The translations under genes and the position numbers were made by a program. Shown here piece after piece: positions 58,385-64,000 of a DNA stretch of 64,000 nucleotides (position 1 is the stretch's first letter; each line of letters opens with the position of its first letter). This DNA is from Silene latifolia (lineage: Eukaryota > Streptophyta > Magnoliopsida > Caryophyllales > Caryophyllaceae): NCBI RefSeq assembly GCF_048544455.1, contig NC_133536.1, positions 165,030,825 through 165,094,824 of the forward strand, written 5' to 3'. The notes beneath the pieces are model-generated. The model ran no database searches, was not told the DNA's origin, and saw only the letters and a program-made list of their open reading frames with translations.

Positions 58385-59300
58385 ATGGGGGAGGAACAGA
58401 GCACGGCTTTCAAACAACTAAAAGCTCACCTTCGGACTCTCCCAACTCTGTCCCGGGCCGATCTTGGGGAGACGCTATACCTATACATAGCGATTACATC
58501 GGCCACGGTCGCCGCCGTGATCATCGGGGAAGAAGACAAACAAAGAACACCCAATCTACTTCGTCGACCATACACTGCTTGTTGCCCGCCGAGAAAAATT
58601 ACCCACTAATTGAAAAAGCGACCTTTGCCGTTGTCATTGCCACAAGGAAGTTAAAACCCTACTTCGACGCACACCCCGTGACGGTCCTGACCGATCAGCC
58701 CGTTGGAGAAAGCCTTGGAAAAATTCGAGCAATCCGGCGGGCTCATCAAATGGGCAGTGGAACTTTCTGGCTTCGGCATTCAGTACAAACCAAGGCCTTC
58801 GATAAAGGGGCAAGCGCTCGCAGATTTCCTGGCCGAGTGCACATATCAGGAAGAGCCAAACCCTGGCATATGGGAGGTCTACACCGACGGCTCCTCCACG
58901 ACGAATAGCTCAGGAGCCGGCATCCTTATCATCAGCCCAAACGGGGACGAGTTTGAGTACGCCCTGAAATTCACCTTCTCGGCCTCGAACAATGAGTCCG
59001 AATACGAGGCGGTGATAACCGAGTCGAGCTAGCTAGGGTCTGCGGGAGCGAGAACACATCGTGTTGAAGATCGACTCGTTTGGTTACCAACCAAATCAGA
59101 GGGGAGTATGAGGCTCGGGACGACGGAATGGTAAGGTACCCGGAGAGGGTAAAAGCCGACGTAGCAAAATTGAAATCCTTCCAAATCCAGTGTGTTCCCG
59201 GATCCGAAAACAACCGGCCGACGCTCTCTAAACCGGCCAGCTCAACCATCAAGAATGTCGGCCAAACCGTCTTTGGTAGATATCGAGAATGCGAAAAGCA
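58385..59300 (+). pseudogene. RNase H plus second (archaeal-type) RNase H, frameshifted
   Basis: The first RNase H starts FKQLKAHLRTLPTLSRADLG and includes KNYPLIEKATFAVVIATRKL and LTDQP; shifts occur near 58550 and 58700. The second domain carries WEVYTDGSSTTNSSGAGILI with the catalytic Asp and SNNESEYEAVI with the Glu (58865-59025), then a stop and continuation VTNQIRGEYEARDDGM. Two consecutive RNase H domains are a hallmark of the Tat lineage. Confidence 0.82.
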
Positions 59301-60576
59301 TCACTGAGACCGTCGGCATGGTGGGTAACGTAGAGACCGAGACAACGTGGATGACCCCTATAATGAGATACAAGCTTACGGGTGAATTGCTTGGAGGGCC
59401 GCAATCCCTCGGCCAAAATAAAAAGGATCGCCGCAAGGTACCAGTATTCGAAGGGGAACTGTATAGGAGATCCGTAATAAGACCACTCTTGAAGTGTGTC
59501 GGTCCGGCCGACGCAGAACTAATACTGACAGAAATTCACGAGGGCATCTGTGGACATCACATGGGGGCAAGAACACTAGCCCACAAAGCCCTCCGAGCTG
59601 GCTACTTCTGGCCCACCATGCTTCAAGATTCCAGAACGAAGACCAAGAAGTGCACGAACGTCGATGCACGCCCCGGTGATACACGCTCCCTCCAGAGACT
59701 TACAGCCGGTGCTTAGTCCCCTTCCCTTCGCGCAATGGGGGATGGACATGCTAGGACCGTTCCCAACAGCCTCCGGAGGAAGGAAATTCTTAATCGTCGC
59801 CGTTGACTACTTCACCAAATGGGTTGAGGCCGTAGCAGTACCAGCAAAGACCACAGCAGCCGTCAGAAAGGTAATCTGGGAAAACGTTATAACCCGCTTC
59901 GGATTGCCCCAAGTTATGGTATTTGACCACGGTCGAGAATTTTGGAGCGACCTGATAATGAACTGGTTAGAGGAGCTGGGCATCAAGTTTGCGTACTCCT
60001 CCGTCTGCCATCCACAGAGTAACGGGCAGGCGGAGGCAGCCAACAAAACCATCCTCAACGGCTTGAAGAAGACAGTTGAAGACCTTAAGGGAAGGTGGGC
60101 CGATGAACTACCCGGCGTCTTGTGGTCCCTTCGAACCACAGAAAAAGAAGCAACGGGATACACCCCCTTCCACCTAGTCTACGCTCCGGCGATCCGCGAT
60201 CGAAGCAACAAAGTCTTATCATTCGAACGACCACCTTCGACCCAATTGAAAACGAGGAAGGCCTAAGGGCTTCCCTGGACCTGGTCGAAGAAAGCCGCGA
60301 CACAGCACGCCTGAACTTGGCCGTATATCAGAACCGGATGAAGAGAGCCTACAACCGAAGAGTCCACAAAAGGGACTTAAAAATAGGAGACCTAGTCCTA
60401 AGGAAGTCAGCGGCCACCAACAAAGGAAATATTCACGGCAACCGACGGCCAACTGGGAAGGTCCCTACAGAGTGGTTGAGGAGATGAGGCCGGGTACATA
60501 CCGGCTGACAGACATGGGAGGTGTGCCCTTGATGAGCCATTGGAACACCGACAACTTGAGAAAATACTTTGTATAG
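59192..60576 (+). pseudogene. Tat/Retand-like integrase, frameshifted
   Basis: The zinc-binding N-terminus includes EIHEGICGHHMGARTLAHKA and RAGYFWPTM; a frame change occurs near 59650-59690. The core follows: FAQWGMDMLGPFPTASGGRK (first Asp), VDYFTKWVEAVAVPAKTTAA and VMVFDHGREF (second Asp, with His where Asn is usual). The catalytic Glu is in HPQSNGQAEAANKTI. After a shift near 60240 the C-terminal domain reads NRMKRAYNRRVHKRDLKIGD and PGTYRLTDMGG. The stop is at about 60574-60576. Confidence 0.88.
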
Positions 60577-60701
60577 CGGCGGAGGTATCCAAACCCATTG
60601 TGGACACCCCAACGCACAATCATAACATATAAATGAAGCGCCCAAGTTCTCCATCGAAGTGTCTGTCCTCCTCCGAAATTTGCCACCAGACGAGGAAAGA
60701 A
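60577..60701 (+). other. Spacer between integrase and tandem repeats
   Basis: The start of the 3' UTR. Contains ATAACATATAAATGAAGC; no feature is recognised. Confidence 0.5.
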
Positions 60702-61850
60702 ACGCTATCGAAGCCGCAACCCCGATTACCTCGGTCAAAACCGAGAGCGACGGGGAACACGACGGCCGATACGCTAAAAGAGAGACGTATACTCAGCGCA
60801 CCGAGACGCAAATCTAGCGGTCAATATGCCTACACGATTTAACGCTATCGAAGCCGCAACCCCGATTACCTCGGTCAAAACCGAGAGCGACGGGGAACAC
60901 GACGGCCGATACGCTAAAAAAGAAACGTATACTCAGCGCAATTGAGACGCAAATCTAGCGGTCAATATGCCTACACGGTTCGAACGCTATCGAAGCCGCA
61001 ACCCCGATTACCTCGGTCAAAACCGAGAGCGACGGGGAACACGACGGCCGATACGCTAAAAAAGAAACGTATACTCAGCGCAATTGAGACGCAAATCTAG
61101 CGGTCAATATGCCTACACAGTTACGAACGCTATCGAAGCCGCAACCCCGATTACCTCGGTCAAAACCGAGAGCGACGGGGAACACGACGGCCGATACGCT
61201 AAAAAAGAAACGTATACTCAGCGCAATTGAGACGCAAATCTAGCGGTCAATATGCCTACACGATTCTTAACGCTATCGAAGCCGCAACCCCGATTACCTC
61301 GGTCAAAACCGAGAGCGACGGGGAACACGACGGCCGATACGCTAAAAAAGAAACGTATACTCAGCGCAATTGAGACGCAAATCTAGCGGTCAATATGCCT
61401 ACACAGCGATTCTAACGCTATCGAAGCCGCAACCCCGATTACCTCGGTCAAAACCGAGAGCGACGGGGAACACGACGGCCGATACGCTAAAAAAGAAACG
61501 TATACTCAGCGCAATTGAGACGCAAATCTAGCGGTCAATATGCCTACACGATTCTGAACGCTATCGAAGCCGCAACCCCGATTACCTCGGTCAAAACCGA
61601 GAGCGACGGGGAACACGACGGCCGATACGCTAAAAAAGAAACGTATACTCGCCGCACAATTGAGACGCAAATCTAGCGGTCAATATGCCTACACGATTCT
61701 AACGCTATCGAAGCCGCAACCCCGATTACCTCGGTCAAAACCGAGAGCGACGGGGAACACGACGGCCGATACGCTAAAAAAGAAACGTATACTCAGTGCA
61801 ATTGAGACGCCAATCTAGCGGTCAATATGCCTGCACAGTTACGAACGCTA
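60702..61850 (+). repeat. Tandem array of eight 143-bp repeats in the 3' UTR
   Basis: Units start (AACGCTATCGAAGCCGC) at 60702, 60841, 60983, 61126, 61269, 61414, 61557 and 61701, with a truncated ninth of seven bases at 61844. Spacing is 139-145 bp. The bodies are almost identical; only copy 1 and the last copies have a few changes. Each unit has a CTCGGT/ACCGAG inverted repeat. Length differences come from a short variable linker between CCTACAC and AACGCTA. Tat-lineage 3' UTRs are known to carry such arrays and to seed satellites. Confidence 0.95.
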
Positions 61851-62174
61851 AAGGCTGCTTGCGAATTTATTTGTCCAGGCACGGTCAAGGCCAGTCGTGC
61901 AGGCCTCACCATGGTCTGGAATAGCCCTCCTCCCACCACCAACGGGAGCCCCCTCACCACGATCCGGAGTAGCCCTCCTCCCACCGTCACCAGGAGCCCC
62001 CTCATCCTCATCCCCATCTACCAACTCCTCCAGGAGAGGCATCCCAGCTGCGGGGGAAGGAGACCTAGGGCCCCCAAACCTTAGCGGAACGGCCTCCAGT
62101 ACCTCCTCCTCATCAAAACGCGACGGGGAACTCCCCGCCGCAGAAGTACCAACCCCAGCATCAGCAGAAGACAT
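61848..62174 (-). CDS. Antisense ORF in the 3' region of the Tat/Retand-like element
   Basis: A 108-residue ORF on the strand opposite to gag-pol, starting MSSADAGVGTSAAGSSPSRF. It is acidic in the middle (LLEELVDGDEDEGAP) and contains two 16-residue direct repeats, GAPGDGGRRATPDRGE and GAPVGGGRRAIPDHGE. The TAG stop falls exactly in the truncated last tandem-repeat unit (61848-61850). Upstream are a TATA box and other promoter-like motifs. Antisense ORFs are known in Tat-lineage elements such as Grande. Function unknown. Confidence 0.65.
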   Translation of the reverse strand: MSSADAGVGTSAAGSSPSRFDEEEVLEAVPLRFGGPRSPSPAAGMPLLEELVDGDEDEGAPGDGGRRATPDRGEGAPVGGGRRAIPDHGEACTTGLDRAWTNKFASSL

Positions 62175-62360
62175 GATTCACAGAGATTACTAGCAAGAAA
62201 AAAATAAAAAGTTTGCTTGTTTACCTTAAAGAAAAACACACGCCGGATCAAATACTCCGAAGATTAAGAAGAAGAAAACCCTTGAAAGTTTGGAGAAATG
62301 AAGATCTTAGAGAAAAATTTTCGAAAATAAAATGGAGGCCAAAATCACGGAATAACTACC

Positions 62361-62444
62361 CTATTTATAGAGAAAAGCCCATGAAGAAGGACCAATCAGG
62401 GCACAGCCCATGAAGCGTCAACCAATCAGCGAACACACACGTGT
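62361..62444 (-). promoter_or_regulatory. Candidate antisense promoter
   Basis: On the minus strand: the palindromic G-box ACACGTGT (62437-62444), two inverted CCAAT boxes (ACCAATCAG on the plus strand at about 62391 and 62420), then the TATA box CTATAAATAG (62361-62370). The ORF start at 62174 is about 190 bp downstream of the TATA box. Order and spacing resemble a plant Pol II promoter. Confidence 0.55.
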
Positions 62445-62876
62445 CAAGCATGCAACCGCGGAATGTCAATCGTCGCAACAGTTGAATGTCAATCAATGCA
62501 ACAGTGACCAAACGTCTTCAACACGCCTATCCACATCTCTTCGATTTGTTCATCTCCCGCAAACAAATATGTAGGTACCTAGTCTCCGCCGCCACCGATC
62601 AACCAAGCCAGGGAGCACGGCGGGGCATATCAAAGTCAACCGGCACCCTCGGCCGATCTCGGCCGGCGTCTTGATTCTTTTCCACATCGGATACCCTTCA
62701 CGCATCCATGCGGAGGGGGGATATGGTATATGGTACGGCCTAGCAAGAGCCACGCCGGTACACAAGAAGACGCCGGTGCAGAGATTTTTCAAACTTACTC
62801 CGCAGAATATACGCTCGGTATACATCGGAGCCTATACCACGGCATAGACTACGGCCCGGGGCAAATTGATGGGGCA
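62445..62876 (+). other. 3' UTR end before the 3' LTR
   Basis: No gene supported. A GGAGGGGGGATATGG purine run is at about 62711-62725, and a weaker GGCCCGGGGCAAAT precedes the LTR at 62877; either may serve as a polypurine tract. Confidence 0.5.
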
Positions 62877-63457
62877 TATTCGCACCGCACCGCCGACCAA
62901 GTCAACATATTGAACGAGGTCAAAGATATCCACAGCAAGTCAACGACTTAGACCGCCTAGCCGATGCAGCCCATCGGCCTGCTAGCCAGGGTATCGGCAT
63001 GGCAACCCGCCAGCCGGGGCACACATCCGCGTACTCACATCCAAGACCCTCGGCCGGCCTGCCGTAGGTCCATCGGCTGAGGGTAGAACGGTCTTTCCAC
63101 CTGATCAGCCACTTGGCCACTTGGCCACTACGTGACAAAAGGTGAAAGCCTATATATACTCCTCAACCTTCATTGAGGAAAGGATCCCACAACTTAACCT
63201 AAATACACTATTCATCTGGTAATATCTCCCTCATCTCTCTACAATACATACCTAGCCAAGCAACACAACTTAATCCTTTGAGTTTACTGACTTGAGCGTC
63301 GGAGTGAGTACGCTTGGCACAAAGCCAAGCCCTCAGTTCGTTCATTGTTGCAGGAGAGGCCGAGAGGAACGATAAGGACAAGAAGAATCCAACCAAAGAC
63401 ATTACTCTACAAGCCACGGGTGGTAACGATACTTGCTCTGGAATTACACCCGGAACA
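62877..63457 (+). repeat. 3' LTR of the Tat/Retand-like element
   Basis: Nearly identical to 54237-54821, differing by small changes near the start (TCGCACCGCACCGCC) and near CCCTCAGTTCG. Ends CCCGGAACA followed by target duplication AAAAG. Confidence 0.92.
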
Positions 63458-63462
63458 AAAAG

Positions 63463-64000
63463 GATAAAAGATATAAATAAATAAATTAACGAACATGAAT
63501 TAGCGATAATACGGATAATAGTAGATTAATACGTAAACTAAACAAACTAGGTCAAGGCAGAAACGGAGTTCGGGGGCGAAATCATCTGGAACAGCGCAGC
63601 GAGATCGCGCCCTGGAAGAGGCGCGGCGATTCTTTGCGTCGTGTTCCAAGGGTGAGTTCTGGCTGTGAAGCCGGAACTACAAATCGTTAATGTTAATTGT
63701 TAATTTTATGGATTAATTGATAATAATTACTCGGATGAAAGTGATTAACAGGATAATTACATGTGACGGATGGTCATAAAAGCGATAAAACATGAATGAG
63801 ACGGATGCAAACGAATTAATTACGTGAAGGAGCGATGTTAATGAATGAGTCCTCTATTGAAATCAATTAACTAGGTTAGATACGATGGATATACAACGAA
63901 TATATGATGAACAAACAGATGAAAATATATCAACGATGAATTCCAGAAACTCAATATGAACAAATTGAATCTCTAAAATCCGGGTTGAATATTAATGACG
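63463..64000 (-). repeat. Tat/Ogre-like unit, copy 2, right part
   Basis: Resumes the copy-2 sequence after the inserted element and aligns with about 50905-51450 of copy 1, including one GAGGCGCGGCGATTC-type motif cluster at 63590-63645. It continues off the right edge. Confidence 0.7.

Larger units (their letters stand above)
54237..63457 (+). mobile_element. Tat/Retand-like Ty3-gypsy retrotransposon, structurally complete
   Basis: LTRs 54237-54821 and 62877-63457 are nearly identical and are flanked by AAAAG on both sides (54232-54236, 63458-63462), so the insertion is recent. PBS TGGCGCCGTCTGTGGGGA starts at 54824. The order is gag, protease, extra RNase H-like copy, RT, RNase H, second RNase H, integrase, tandem 143-bp repeats, antisense ORF. 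The two RNase H domains, 3' tandem repeats and antisense ORF together point to the Tat lineage (Retand/Grande-like). Frameshifts in gag, RT and RNase H mean this copy cannot make all its own enzymes. Confidence 0.93.

Noticed and set aside
60702-61850. CRISPR-like regular repeat-spacer array
   Set aside because: The units are 143 bp with 5-10 bp linkers inside a plant LTR retrotransposon; there are no unique spacers of suitable length and no cas genes.

Overview
This is a window of plant nuclear DNA: one intron-rich host gene set in a dense, nested bed of transposable elements. The host gene (13121 down to 6111, minus strand) is a complete ERECTA-type leucine-rich-repeat receptor kinase with 27 exons. 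All splice sites are GT-AG and the exons sum to 2982 nt (993 codons plus stop). The repeat types suggest a eudicot, possibly Caryophyllales: Athila, Tekay/Del and Tat/Retand-like Ty3-gypsy elements, an L1-type LINE, and Stowaway-, hAT-, MULE- and CACTA-like DNA elements. The family assignment is inference; no marker in the window fixes the species.

Layout. 1-2867: gag end and 5' LTR of a minus-strand Athila-like element that continues off the left edge. 2868-4043: 3' end of a Ty1-copia element whose LTR holds a TA-flanked MITE. 4445-4980: two tandem GATCC-rich, hAT-like repeats. 6111-13121: the ERECTA gene, with a GA-rich promoter and a second TA-flanked MITE upstream. 14313-20380: a complete non-autonomous Athila-like element (two 1.7 kb LTRs, TSD CAAAA, minus strand). 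21116-21325: a tRNA-derived SINE. 21419-29120: a second Athila-like element on the plus strand (TSD GGTAG), internally deleted, with a dead L1 LINE in its 3' LTR. 29365-36282: a gag-only Tekay/Del-like element with about 2 kb direct repeats; the right repeat carries a hAT MITE (8-bp TSD) and a SINE (11-bp TSD), and the left repeat keeps the empty sites.

37440-43185: a MULE-like element with about 115-bp TIRs and a 10-bp TSD, split by a CACTA element (37717-42281, TSD GAC) whose right end stacks three CACTA termini. 43500-50325: Ty3-gypsy wreckage comprising an integrase/chromodomain fragment between LTR pieces, a LINE scrap, and a gag-protease remnant followed by a membrane-anchored ORF where reverse transcriptase would be expected. 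50326-64000: a tandem Tat/Ogre-like LTR-plus-leader unit, the second copy split by a young 9.2 kb Tat/Retand-like element (54237-63457, TSD AAAAG). That element holds gag, protease, a displaced RNase H-like copy, RT, RNase H, integrase, eight 143-bp tandem repeats and an antisense ORF with its own promoter-like sequence.

The most interesting signals are: (i) short self-complementary GC-rich motif clusters just upstream of the TATA box in five unrelated LTR families, each family with its own motif; (ii) the antisense gene and the tandem array with hypervariable junctions in the Retand-like element; (iii) two MITEs with a common core but completely different, internally matching ends, both carrying a 36-bp-period duplication at the right end; and (iv) a small insertion with a 16-bp target duplication that has duplicated a splice donor inside the ERECTA kinase domain.
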